DNA of 6,625 nucleotides from positions 1 to 6,625 of the forward strand of contig JANPII010000158.1 in assembly GCA_031424915.1 (NCBI GenBank), given 5' to 3'. The notes under the pieces are model-generated. The model made no database searches and was not told the DNA's origin. It saw only the letters and a list, made by a program, of their open reading frames with translations. Both the position numbers and the translations under genes were made by a program. Shown here one piece after another: positions 1 to 6,625 of the stretch (within the stretch, counting starts at the first letter, position 1; every line of letters starts with the position of its first letter). This DNA comes from JANPII01 sp031424915. GTDB lineage: Bacteria > Pseudomonadota > Alphaproteobacteria > Rickettsiales > Midichloriaceae.

Positions 1-1
1 A

Positions 2-244
2 TTAGAGGCACGTGGCGGGTACCGTTTTTATCAAGACTGGTGGGCTCATGCCAAATTACGAACTCGTCTAGGTGGCGGAGCTAAAATAAACGGTGGAAGA
101 ATGGTGTATGACGGAGTTGGTTTTCATTACAAAGGTGAGTGTATCCACATTGCAATGGATGCCGGACGAGAATATACAAGATTGCGAGATCTTAGCTCGT
201 CTAATACCTACTCCCTTACTGTACATGTACCAACAAATTGGTGA
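2..244 (+). CDS. lptD: LptD (LPS-assembly protein, outer membrane), C-terminal fragment
   Basis: This open frame enters from the left edge of the window and ends at TGA 242-244, giving 80 residues of a protein C-terminus. LptD is the outer membrane beta-barrel that, with LptE, inserts lipopolysaccharide into the outer leaflet. The fragment shows alternating aromatic and polar barrel strands (GYRFYQDWW near the start). Its end resembles the LptD C-terminus as I recall it: an aromatic-K-G-E-C strand (Cys codon 140-142), then an R-x-YT-R-x-RD stretch and a final TYSLTV strand. E. coli LptD has a pair of adjacent C-terminal cysteines for its disulfides, but only one Cys is visible here. The surA-like gene immediately downstream fits the common lptD-surA neighbourhood and strengthens the call. 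The 5' part and signal peptide lie outside the window. Another outer membrane barrel is possible but less likely. Confidence 0.8.
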   Translation, partial: LEARGGYRFYQDWWAHAKLRTRLGGGAKINGGRMVYDGVGFHYKGECIHIAMDAGREYTRLRDLSSSNTYSLTVHVPTNW

Positions 245-249
245 TTAAT

Positions 250-255
250 AAGGTG
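250..255 (+). promoter_or_regulatory. Ribosome binding site deciding the surA start
   Basis: AAGGTG lies 6 nt upstream of ATG 262 and is the best Shine-Dalgarno-like match before this gene. It supports ATG 262 over two in-frame upstream candidates, TTG 238 and GTG 241. GTG 241 forms a GTGA overlap with the lptD stop. A coupled start at 241 would add seven residues before the signal peptide and cannot be excluded. Confidence 0.5.
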
Positions 256-261
256 CTATAT

Positions 262-888
262 ATGCAAAATAAATTTTATATATTTATAATGTATCTGGTG
301 ATGTGGGGGCTCATAAACATGAGTTTATCCCAGCCAGGGTTCACACAAAATTACAAAGTAAGAGTGGTAGTCAACGGAGATGCTATTACAGACTTAGATA
401 TAGAACGACGTGTCAAATTACTGTCTATACTACAGGGAGAAGCGCCCCCTCCCAAAATTCCCTCCTCAACTAGGCAGCAAGTCCAACAGATTCTTATTGA
501 TGAAAAGCTGTTGGAGCAAGATGCTCACAAACATAAGATCAGTGTAGATAAAAATGACCTAGCACAGGCATGGAATAGCATAGGCGAACGTAATCACACT
601 ACAGTATCGGTTCTTAAGACACAGATGAAAAATAGTAACCTGGATATAGGAGAATTTGAGGAGCAACTGCGACACCAAATTTTGCAAGCTAAAATTCTAC
701 GCTTAGTTATAGAGCCACAGGTAAATGTCAGTGAGTTAGAAATACAACAGCTACTACAAACTCAACATACCCCTGATACAGCTGAACAGGAAGTACGACA
801 AACAGCACAGCAGCTGATGCTTCTGCTTAAAATGCGTGATTACGTATATAACCTTCGCCGTCATGCATATGTCGAAATAAAAAAGTGA
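262..888 (+). CDS. surA: SurA-like periplasmic chaperone lacking a PPIase domain
   Basis: This encodes 208 residues from ATG 262. Residues 5-22 form a hydrophobic segment that looks like a signal peptide, implying a periplasmic protein. Residues 31-165 match the SurA N-terminal chaperone domain: a VVVNGDAIT strand, a D-L-D-IERR helix, QILIDEKLLEQDA and a long EFEEQLRHQI helix. Residues 176-208 resemble the C-terminal SurA segment that packs on the N-domain and ends in a strand (RRHAYVEIKK here; E. coli ends in a similar R-x-x-AYVKI). SurA binds unfolded outer membrane proteins and delivers them to BAM. E. coli SurA is 428 residues with two parvulin PPIase domains between these parts. Here no such domain is present, and only about 15 residues join the two halves. 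The frame is intact from start to stop, so it reads as a minimal chaperone rather than an obvious pseudogene. It is probably cotranscribed with lptD. Confidence 0.75.
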   Translation: MQNKFYIFIMYLVMWGLINMSLSQPGFTQNYKVRVVVNGDAITDLDIERRVKLLSILQGEAPPPKIPSSTRQQVQQILIDEKLLEQDAHKHKISVDKNDLAQAWNSIGERNHTTVSVLKTQMKNSNLDIGEFEEQLRHQILQAKILRLVIEPQVNVSELEIQQLLQTQHTPDTAEQEVRQTAQQLMLLLKMRDYVYNLRRHAYVEIKK

Positions 889-976
889 ACCTGCCAACAT
901 CATTCTTAAGCGCTGGTGCTTCTTCGCAACAGTAAAAAGGCCAGGTACACCTGGTGGAGGCTGAACGCCTATAATA
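889..976. other. Convergent intergenic spacer between surA and nuoN
   Basis: This 88-base spacer lies between two convergent transcription units. It contains a strong palindrome (941-954) that serves as a terminator stem on the - strand. On the + strand there is also a weak hairpin (AAGCG at 908-912 against TGCTT at 917-921), but it is not followed by a T-tract, so I do not call a + strand terminator. I see no credible coding sequence or promoter here. Confidence 0.6.
934..954 (-). terminator. Likely Rho-independent terminator of the nuo operon
   Basis: Read on the - strand, the sequence CCAGGTGTACCTGG (954 to 941) folds into a GC-rich stem of 5 bp with a TGTA loop. It is followed by CC and then five T residues (938-934). 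It begins 22 nt after the nuoN stop codon, which suits the end of the operon. The stem and T-tract are both short, so efficiency is uncertain. Only the - strand has the T-tract. Confidence 0.6.
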
Positions 977-2443
977 TTACACCGTAAATAATGAAGCAAC
1001 GGCAGCTTCTGCGGCTATTAACAGGTATGATGGCGCTAATACATAAAGGATATTCAAGGCCACACAGATAGTTGCAACCACGCGTAATGCCCAGGGGTAG
1101 TCGGTATCAGCACGTTCTCGTGGCTCATCAAAATACATAACTTTGATGATATACAAATAATAGTAAGAGGAGATAACACTTGCTAAAACGGCAACTACTG
1201 CTAGCAAATAAAATTCTTGCTTAACAGCAGCATACAAGACATAAAACTTTGCGAAGAAACCAGCAAGTGGCGGAATACCAGCCATAGAAAACATAGTGAC
1301 TGCAATGGCTGCTGCCAAATATGGATGTGAACGGGCAAGGCCAGAAAACTGGCGGATTTCCTCTTTATAAACTCCATCTTTTTTTAGCATCAATAAACAG
1401 CTAAATATACCCAAGGACATCACCATATAGATTGCCATATATATTAGCAAACCCCGCAATCCATCTCCATCGCTGCTGGCCAGTCCCACTAAAGCAAAAC
1501 CTACATGCCCAATCGAGCTATAAGCAAGTAGGCGTTTAATATTATGTTGTACGATTGCACCTAGTGCTCCTACGATGAGTGAGGCCATGGATAAGAACGT
1601 GACTACTTGTAACCAATGTTCAGCATGGTCGACAAATGCCCCATACATAAGGCGCACTAATAAGGCAATGGATGCTACCTTAGGTACAACTGCAAAAAAG
1701 GCAGTGACAATCATAGGTGCACCCTGATAGACATCAGGCGCCCACATGTGGAATGGAACGGCTGATATTTTAAAGGCAAGAGAGACCATGATAAAGATTA
1801 GACCGACTAAAAATGCGGTTGGCACAATCATATTATCTGCGTTCAACGTGGTAGCAACAGTTAGGAAATAGTCATTGATGCCAGCAAAGCTTAAAGAGCC
1901 GGTAAAGCCATAAATTAATGACGCGCCAAATAGGTAGAATCCGGAAGCTAGCGCTCCTAGCACAAAATATTTTAAGCCTGCTTCTGAGGATAAAAGATTG
2001 TTACGATCCATTGCTGCCATTATATATAGTGGCAGGCTCATCAGCTCCATGGCCATATATAAGCTCAGTAAGTTATTGCTGCTAACTAGTAGCATCATAC
2101 CCACCATAGATAAAAGCATTAGAACTAGCAGCTCTGCCTTAATTACTGGATCTTGGTTGGCCAAAGATGGCAAAACTGCAATAAGTGCTCCGCCGCCTAT
2201 TAATATTAGTAGCTTCACATAGGTAGTATAGGGGCTGTATACCAACATGCCTTCAAACAGCACTTCACGTGCACCAAAACTCACAAGTAGGTAAAGTACT
2301 GCCATGGTAACAAGAGACAGGGCAGAGCCAGTTAGAGTATACCAGCATGTTTTTTGGCAATAGCATCCATATAATAGCAGTAGCATGGCACCACACACTA
2401 GCAGAAGCTCGGGTAACAATATTAAGATATCCTGAGTATTCAT
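977..2443 (-). CDS. nuoN: NADH-quinone oxidoreductase subunit N (complex I antiporter-like channel)
   Basis: This encodes a 488-residue, strongly hydrophobic integral membrane protein, close to the usual length of about 485. NuoN is one of three Mrp antiporter-like subunits that pump protons in the membrane arm of complex I, and it sits next to NuoK and NuoM. Residues matching the E. coli proton path are visible: Glu104, Glu133 in AMELMSLPLY, Lys225 in SLAFKISAVPFHMWAPD, Lys255 in AVVPKVAS and Lys399 in AGIPPLAGFFAKFY. The NIKRLLAYSSIGH motif is at 301-313. It is the last nuo gene here. Its ATG lies 4 nt after the nuoM stop, and a GGAAG (2457-2453) 9 nt upstream, inside the end of nuoM, is a plausible ribosome binding site, with a closer AAGG at 2449-2446. 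A probable terminator follows. No frame damage is visible. Confidence 0.96.
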   Translation of the reverse strand: MNTQDILILLPELLLVCGAMLLLLYGCYCQKTCWYTLTGSALSLVTMAVLYLLVSFGAREVLFEGMLVYSPYTTYVKLLILIGGGALIAVLPSLANQDPVIKAELLVLMLLSMVGMMLLVSSNNLLSLYMAMELMSLPLYIMAAMDRNNLLSSEAGLKYFVLGALASGFYLFGASLIYGFTGSLSFAGINDYFLTVATTLNADNMIVPTAFLVGLIFIMVSLAFKISAVPFHMWAPDVYQGAPMIVTAFFAVVPKVASIALLVRLMYGAFVDHAEHWLQVVTFLSMASLIVGALGAIVQHNIKRLLAYSSIGHVGFALVGLASSDGDGLRGLLIYMAIYMVMSLGIFSCLLMLKKDGVYKEEIRQFSGLARSHPYLAAAIAVTMFSMAGIPPLAGFFAKFYVLYAAVKQEFYLLAVVAVLASVISSYYYLYIIKVMYFDEPRERADTDYPWALRVVATICVALNILYVLAPSYLLIAAEAAVASLFTV

Positions 2444-2447
2444 AGCC

Positions 2448-3983
2448 TTATTCTTCCATATTAATTAGTGCTTCTACTATTTTTGTTTGTTCCACTATGT
2501 ATTCGCTAGCTGTATAGGTGTAATCTGTTACAAGTTTGGGATATATACCAAGCAGTAGGATCATCAACACGAGCGGAGCAAATATCGCTCTCTCCCAAAG
2601 ACTTAGGTCGGCAATGCCCTCAAGCTTACGATTCGTAACTGTCCCAAACATAATACGTGCATAAAGCCATAGCATATAAGCAGCACCTAGAATCATACCG
2701 GTAGCTAAAAGTGCGCCATACCAGTAGCTAGTCATAAAGCTAGAAAACAATACCAAAAACTCACCCACAAAGCCAGAAGTACCTGGCATACCCACAGAAG
2801 CTAGCATAAAGATCATAAATACAAATGCATATTTTGGCATAAAGTTGACCAGGCCCCCATAAAACGCTATTTCTTTAGTGTGCATTCTATCATATAGCAC
2901 CCCAACGCATAGGAAGAGCGCAGCAGAGATCAAGCCATGGCTAAGCATTTGGAATACTGCTCCATCTATACCTTGACGTGTCATGGTAAAAATACCAGCA
3001 GTAACAAAACCCATATGAGCGATGGAAGAATAAGCTATCAGCTTCTTCATATCTGTTTGCATTAATGCTACCAAAGAGGTATATATCACCGCGATAATGC
3101 TGAGCCAGAAAACAAAATCTGCATAGTAATATGAAGCAGCAGGTAGCATGGGAATAGAGAAACGTAAAAAGCCATATCCACCTAGCTTGAGCAGGACGCC
3201 AGCTAGGATTACTGAGCCGGCTGTAGGTGCTTGCACGTGCGCATCAGGTAGCCAGGTATGAACTGGCCACATTGGGATCTTAACCGCAAAAGAGATGAAG
3301 AATGCAAGCCACAGCCACTTTTGTATATCCATAGAGAATTTAGGCAGTATGAGAGTAAGTTGGCCCATGTCTGTTGTGCCTGTATTGAAGTAGATATATA
3401 GGATTGCCAGCAACATAAATACGGAGCCAAACAGAGTGTAGAGGAAGAACTTAAAAGCAGCATAAAAGCGCTCTTCTCCACCCCATATACCAATAATTAG
3501 GAACATTGGAATAAGACCGCCCTCAAAGAAGAGATAAAAAAGTAATAGGTCGGTTGCGGCAAAAACCCCAATAACCAAAGCTTCTAGGAGTAAAAAGCAC
3601 ATCATGTACTGTCCTACGCGCTTAGTAATAGAATCCCAGCTGGCCATTATACATATTGGCATCAGCAGGGTGGTAAGTAGTATTAGCATCAATGACATTC
3701 CATCTACTCCTAAAGAGTAGTAAATGTTATAACCTGTAATCCACTCCATCTTTTCTACAAACTGCATGTTGCTTTGCTTAGGATCAAAATTCCACCACAG
3801 TGCTAGGGCGAGCCCTAGATTTACAAGGGTGGTTATCAGTGTTACCGAGCGGGCAAAGCTATCTCTCTGCCCACAGACTAGGCCATGTATTCCTATAGCT
3901 ATAATGCCTAATAACGGCATTAGGATTAACATAGTCAAGAACGGAAAAGTTTCCATCGAAAATATGCTATTAATAAATTCCAT
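2448..3983 (-). CDS. nuoM: NADH-quinone oxidoreductase subunit M (complex I antiporter-like channel)
   Basis: This encodes a 511-residue polytopic membrane protein, the usual NuoM length. NuoM forms the middle proton channel of the complex I membrane arm, between NuoL and NuoN. Key residues are visible: Glu154 in LFFEGGLIPMFLIIGIWGG (the counterpart of E. coli Glu144), Lys235 in FAVKIPMWPVHTWLPDAH, Lys266 in GVLLKLGGYGF, His323 in IAYSSIAHMGF, His349 in MLSHGLISAALF and Glu408 in GTSGFVGEFLVL. The sequence from MASWDSITKRV into the first Glu motif is alphaproteobacterial in style. The ATG lies inside the end of nuoL, giving a 14-nt overlap (3970-3983), with only a weak GGGTGG ribosome binding site (3992-3987). 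That arrangement favours translational coupling to nuoL. The gene is intact. Confidence 0.97.
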   Translation of the reverse strand: MEFINSIFSMETFPFLTMLILMPLLGIIAIGIHGLVCGQRDSFARSVTLITTLVNLGLALALWWNFDPKQSNMQFVEKMEWITGYNIYYSLGVDGMSLMLILLTTLLMPICIMASWDSITKRVGQYMMCFLLLEALVIGVFAATDLLLFYLFFEGGLIPMFLIIGIWGGEERFYAAFKFFLYTLFGSVFMLLAILYIYFNTGTTDMGQLTLILPKFSMDIQKWLWLAFFISFAVKIPMWPVHTWLPDAHVQAPTAGSVILAGVLLKLGGYGFLRFSIPMLPAASYYYADFVFWLSIIAVIYTSLVALMQTDMKKLIAYSSIAHMGFVTAGIFTMTRQGIDGAVFQMLSHGLISAALFLCVGVLYDRMHTKEIAFYGGLVNFMPKYAFVFMIFMLASVGMPGTSGFVGEFLVLFSSFMTSYWYGALLATGMILGAAYMLWLYARIMFGTVTNRKLEGIADLSLWERAIFAPLVLMILLLGIYPKLVTDYTYTASEYIVEQTKIVEALINMEE

Positions 3984-5898
3984 ATACCACCCAAGTTAAG
4001 ATTACCAGAATCCCTAGTAACATTGCAAAAGTATAATGGTACAGATAGCCGGTTTGCAAGAAGCCCACAACTTTGGCAAAGCGTAGAGATAGTGCCGCTG
4101 CACCATTGGGCATGCCATCTACTAGTTTCATATCTATTGTGCGCCATAGGCTGTCGCCTAAAGCTTTGCTTGGGCGTATAAACAGTCTGTCATATAGCTC
4201 GTCAAAGTACCACTTGTTCAATAAAAATGTATAGATCCAGCTTAGCTTATGGCGCAATGCCGTAGGCCAGTTTGGATATTTGATATATGCGAGATAGGCA
4301 GCAAATATTCCCACTACACCCACAGTCATTGGCAGATATGCTACCCACTGCGCTACATGGTGAGCTTGTTCTAAACTATCATGTTCGGGTAGGACATAAA
4401 GGCTAGTGCCCCAAAAGGTGCTGGTTGGGTCTATCATCCCTAGCTTTATGCCAATATCGCCTGCCATTATTGAGCCTAAGCCCAGTATCATAAGAGGTAC
4501 TCGCATAAATAATGGCGGTTCATGCACATGTGACATAACTTTGCTTGAAGCGCGAGGTGCACCATGGAATGCTAAAAACAGTAGGCGCCAAGAGTAAAAG
4601 GCGGTCATTGTAGCAGCTATAATGCCGAGCCAATAGGCATATTTTCCGAACATACCGTGACTAGCATATGCTGCTTCTAGGATTATGTCTTTGGAATGAA
4701 AGCCAGAAAATGGATATATACCAGCTAGTGCCAAAGAGCCGACCCACATTGTCATATAAGTAAAAGGAATGAGATGCCAAATTCCTCCCATTTTACGCAA
4801 GTCTTGTTCCTCACTCATAGCATGTATAACGCTTCCAGCGCATAAGAATAGCAGGGCCTTGAAAAATGCGTGGGTCATCAGATGGAATATGCCTGCAGCA
4901 TATGCTGAGACACCACAAGCAAAGAACATATAACCAAGCTGGCTACAGGTGGAATAGGCGATTACGCGCTTAATATCATTTTGTACTAGTGCTATGCTTG
5001 CTGCAAAGATACAAGTGGTAGCTCCAACAATAGTTACTACTGCAAGGGCAGTGGGTGAGCATTCGAATAGTGGGGAACAGCGTGCCAACATAAACACACC
5101 GGCAGTTACCATAGTGGCGGCGTGAATTAGAGCAGACACCGGCGTTGGACCTTCCATAGCATCAGGTAGCCAGGTATGCAAGCCGAGCTGTGCTGACTTA
5201 CCCATGCAGCCCATGAATAACAACAGACAAGCAGCAGTAACCATAGCACCGCCATCTTCGGATAAGATAAGATGTTCGCGTGCATATCTAAATACTGGCT
5301 CAAACTCTACACTTTCGCATAAAAGAAATACCATGAAAATTCCCAAGGCAAAGCCAAAGTCTCCAACGCGATTGACCAAAAAAGCTTTGATCGCAGCATT
5401 ATTAGCACTCGCTTTATGATGCCAAAAGCCAATTAGCAGATATGAGCTAAGGCCTACACCTTCCCAACCGAAAAATAGCTGCACGAAGTTATCAGCCGTT
5501 ACCAACATCAGCATACAAAAAGTAAAGAAAGATAAATAAGCCATAAACCTCTGTTTATGTGCATCATGGCTCATGTATCCAACAGAATAAATATGCACCA
5601 AGGAAGATATCCAAGTAACCACAATGAGCATCACAGCAGTAAGAGGGTCTATCAGTATTGACCAATTAGCTTTAAAGTTACCAACATCAAACCAAGGCAT
5701 AAGAGTAAGATGTATAGTTTTGCCGTTTATTGCTACAGCGTTAAACACCAATGCAGCGCATCCTGCGGAAGTTAAAACCGCAAGGCAGGTGAGCATTTGT
5801 GCGGTGGATGCTTGCATCTTATCAATCCTAAGGCAAACAAGCATTGCTGCTATTAGGGGTGAAAATACAAGCACTACTGCAAGGATTGATACGTCCAT
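3970..5898 (-). CDS. nuoL: NADH-quinone oxidoreductase subunit L (complex I distal proton channel)
   Basis: This encodes 642 residues, slightly longer than E. coli NuoL (613) and normal for alphaproteobacteria. NuoL is the distal antiporter-like subunit. Its C-terminal lateral amphipathic helix runs along the membrane arm and clamps NuoM and NuoN. Visible residues of the proton path are Glu146 in FFGWEGVGLSSYLL, Asp180 in VNRVGDFGFALG, Lys234 in MGKSAQLGLHTWLPDAMEGP, His259 in SALIHAATMVTAGV, His339, His343 and Lys347 in FHLMTHAFFKALLFL, and Lys403-Asp404 in GFHSKD. The region from about 550 to 610 (LLNKWYFDELYD onward) corresponds to the lateral helix, followed by a last membrane segment near 622-640. 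The ATG follows the nuoK stop by 1 nt, with a good ribosome binding site GAAGGG (5909-5904) 5 nt upstream. It overlaps nuoM by 14 nt. The gene is intact. Confidence 0.97.
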   Translation of the reverse strand: MDVSILAVVLVFSPLIAAMLVCLRIDKMQASTAQMLTCLAVLTSAGCAALVFNAVAINGKTIHLTLMPWFDVGNFKANWSILIDPLTAVMLIVVTWISSLVHIYSVGYMSHDAHKQRFMAYLSFFTFCMLMLVTADNFVQLFFGWEGVGLSSYLLIGFWHHKASANNAAIKAFLVNRVGDFGFALGIFMVFLLCESVEFEPVFRYAREHLILSEDGGAMVTAACLLLFMGCMGKSAQLGLHTWLPDAMEGPTPVSALIHAATMVTAGVFMLARCSPLFECSPTALAVVTIVGATTCIFAASIALVQNDIKRVIAYSTCSQLGYMFFACGVSAYAAGIFHLMTHAFFKALLFLCAGSVIHAMSEEQDLRKMGGIWHLIPFTYMTMWVGSLALAGIYPFSGFHSKDIILEAAYASHGMFGKYAYWLGIIAATMTAFYSWRLLFLAFHGAPRASSKVMSHVHEPPLFMRVPLMILGLGSIMAGDIGIKLGMIDPTSTFWGTSLYVLPEHDSLEQAHHVAQWVAYLPMTVGVVGIFAAYLAYIKYPNWPTALRHKLSWIYTFLLNKWYFDELYDRLFIRPSKALGDSLWRTIDMKLVDGMPNGAAALSLRFAKVVGFLQTGYLYHYTFAMLLGILVILTWVVYGIY

Positions 5899-5899
5899 A

Positions 5900-6226
5900 T
5901 TAGCCCTTCATTATATTAACGCGGTCGATATCGATATCACCTTTGTTACGGCAATATACTACTAAAATTGCTAGTCCAATTGCTGCTTCTGCGGCTGCTA
6001 CTGTTAGGATGAATACTGTAAATACTTGGCCTGCGTAGTCATGAAGATATGCAGAAAAAGCTACAAAGTTGATGTTTACTGCAAGTAGCATGAGCTCTAT
6101 AGACATCAGGATTGTTATGATGTTTTTCTTGTTGATGATCAGGCCGCATACGCCAATAGTAAAAAGCATTGAGGCTAAAATCAAATAATGCAATAGGGTG
6201 ATGTTTCCAAAAAATACTTGACTCAT
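5900..6226 (-). CDS. nuoK: NADH-quinone oxidoreductase subunit K
   Basis: This encodes a 108-residue protein with three membrane segments (about 11-31, 36-58 and 68-91), an MrpC-like complex I subunit. NuoK lies between NuoN and NuoJ/NuoA and carries the central acidic residues linking quinone chemistry to proton transfer. Both essential glutamates are present: Glu44 in LMSIELMLLAVNINFVAFS and Glu80 in TVAAAEAAIGLAILV, the counterparts of E. coli Glu36 and Glu72. The tail ending NIMKG resembles alphaproteobacterial NuoK as I recall it, while the N-terminus is about 7-8 residues longer than typical. The start is supported by an ATGA overlap with the nuoJ stop (6223-6226) and by AAAGGG (6235-6230) or GGAG (6240-6237) upstream. 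The gene is intact. Confidence 0.96.
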   Translation of the reverse strand: MSQVFFGNITLLHYLILASMLFTIGVCGLIINKKNIITILMSIELMLLAVNINFVAFSAYLHDYAGQVFTVFILTVAAAEAAIGLAILVVYCRNKGDIDIDRVNIMKG

Positions 6227-6625
6227 AGGCCCTTTACTCCCTCACCAAATTGTACCTCTACTATTTCTACTGCCTCGTGACGAGTACGGCGTACTTGCTT
6301 GCTAATATTCTGGCGGCGCACTTTGCCGGAATGGCGCATGGTCAATACTATAGCTCCAATCATGGCCACTAGCAGAATCAGCCCACCTATTTGGAATGGC
6401 AGACAATACTGCGTATATAATATCATGCCAATAGCTTGAGTATTGGTTATATTTGGGTCAATTCCATTCATAACCATAGGGACCATAGACACCGAGTCTG
6501 ATATGGCCAGGCCAATCTGTATTAGCATTAGTGCTCCCAAGCCTATAGACAGCGGTAAGTAGCGCAAAAATCCTTGGCGTAATTTAGCAAAGTCTACATC
6601 CAACATCATCACTACAAATAGGAAC
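6223..6625 (-). CDS. nuoJ: NADH-quinone oxidoreductase subunit J, C-terminal part
   Basis: This frame runs off the right edge of the window, leaving 133 residues of the C-terminal part. Family members are usually about 165-205 residues, so the start and the first membrane helices are missing. NuoJ is the membrane subunit next to NuoK whose third helix changes conformation during turnover. The fragment opens with FLFVVMMMLDVDF, a strong NuoJ signature, then a hydrophilic loop and two further membrane segments: one at about 6530-6480, and one at about 6405-6345 in PFQIGGLILLVAMIGAIVLT. It ends with a basic tail (HSGKVRRQNISKQVRRTR) typical of alphaproteobacterial NuoJ. GTG and ATG codons around 6604-6612 are internal, because the signature continues upstream of them. 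The signature has three Met where I recall two, a trivial difference. The stop overlaps the nuoK start. Confidence 0.94.
   Translation of the reverse strand, partial: FLFVVMMLDVDFAKLRQGFLRYLPLSIGLGALMLIQIGLAISDSVSMVPMVMNGIDPNITNTQAIGMILYTQYCLPFQIGGLILLVAMIGAIVLTMRHSGKVRRQNISKQVRRTRHEAVEIVEVQFGEGVKGL

Noticed and set aside
908..921. Small hairpin AAGCG/TGCTT on the + strand downstream of surA as a possible terminator
   Set aside because: The stem is only 5 bp including a G-T pair and is followed by CTTCTTCGC instead of a T-tract, so it is too weak to call.
754..999. 81-residue open frame on the - strand spanning the nuoN end, the spacer and the surA end
   Set aside because: It overlaps the 3' ends of two well supported genes, runs through the terminator hairpin and has no recognisable family features. 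It is a shadow frame.
3209..3493. 94-residue open frame on the - strand inside nuoM
   Set aside because: It lies in another frame of a strongly conserved gene and has no recognisable features.
5927..5938. Perfect 12-base palindrome GATATCGATATC
   Set aside because: It falls within the nuoK 3' end, where it encodes the alternating Asp-Ile tail (DIDID). The palindrome is a by-product of these codons, with nothing around it suggesting an operator.
5624..5965. 113-residue open frame on the + strand antisense to nuoL and nuoK
   Set aside because: It is entirely antisense to conserved complex I coding sequence, with no ribosome binding site or family signature. Its composition mirrors the opposite strand.
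977..6625. Possibility that the antiporter-like genes are an Mrp antiporter or hydrogenase-4-type (Hyf/Ech) complex instead of complex I
   Set aside because: Gene order J-K-L-M-N, subunit lengths and the specific NuoJ, NuoK and NuoL signatures fit complex I. Mrp or hydrogenase operons would have different neighbours and subunit order.

Overview
The window is an ordinary-looking piece of an alphaproteobacterial chromosome. By rough counting of a few lines it is moderately AT-rich (low forties % GC), and it uses the standard bacterial code with TAA and TGA stops. Two gene groups face each other. On the + strand, positions 2-244 hold the 3' end of lptD (LPS-assembly outer membrane protein), followed directly by a complete but unusually short surA (262-888). 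On the - strand, positions 6625 down to 977 hold the distal end of the complex I operon in the order nuoJ (3' part), nuoK, nuoL, nuoM, nuoN.

The nuo genes are packed without gaps. nuoJ/nuoK overlap by 4 nt, nuoK/nuoL are separated by 1 nt, nuoL/nuoM overlap by 14 nt and nuoM/nuoN are separated by 4 nt, so they are almost certainly one polycistronic message. The encoded subunits form most of the membrane arm of NADH:ubiquinone oxidoreductase. NuoL, NuoM and NuoN are the three antiporter-like proton channels, and NuoK and NuoJ make up the fourth channel region. All the charged residues I could align from memory with the E. coli proton path are present, so the complex looks functional.

The short spacer 889-976 separates the convergent groups. 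It contains a GC-rich hairpin followed by a T-tract on the - strand, a plausible intrinsic terminator for nuo. LptD and SurA work together in outer membrane biogenesis: SurA-type periplasmic chaperones escort outer membrane beta-barrels such as LptD to the BAM machinery.

The clade is a guess. NuoJ, NuoK, NuoL and NuoM carry alphaproteobacterial-style sequence signatures. The AT bias and the compact SurA would fit a reduced-genome or host-associated lineage (Rickettsiales or Holosporales-like) that still makes LPS, but this is low-confidence inference. I saw no mobile element, CRISPR, RNA gene, phage gene or unknown multi-gene system. The most interesting item is the SurA protein that appears to lack any parvulin PPIase domain.
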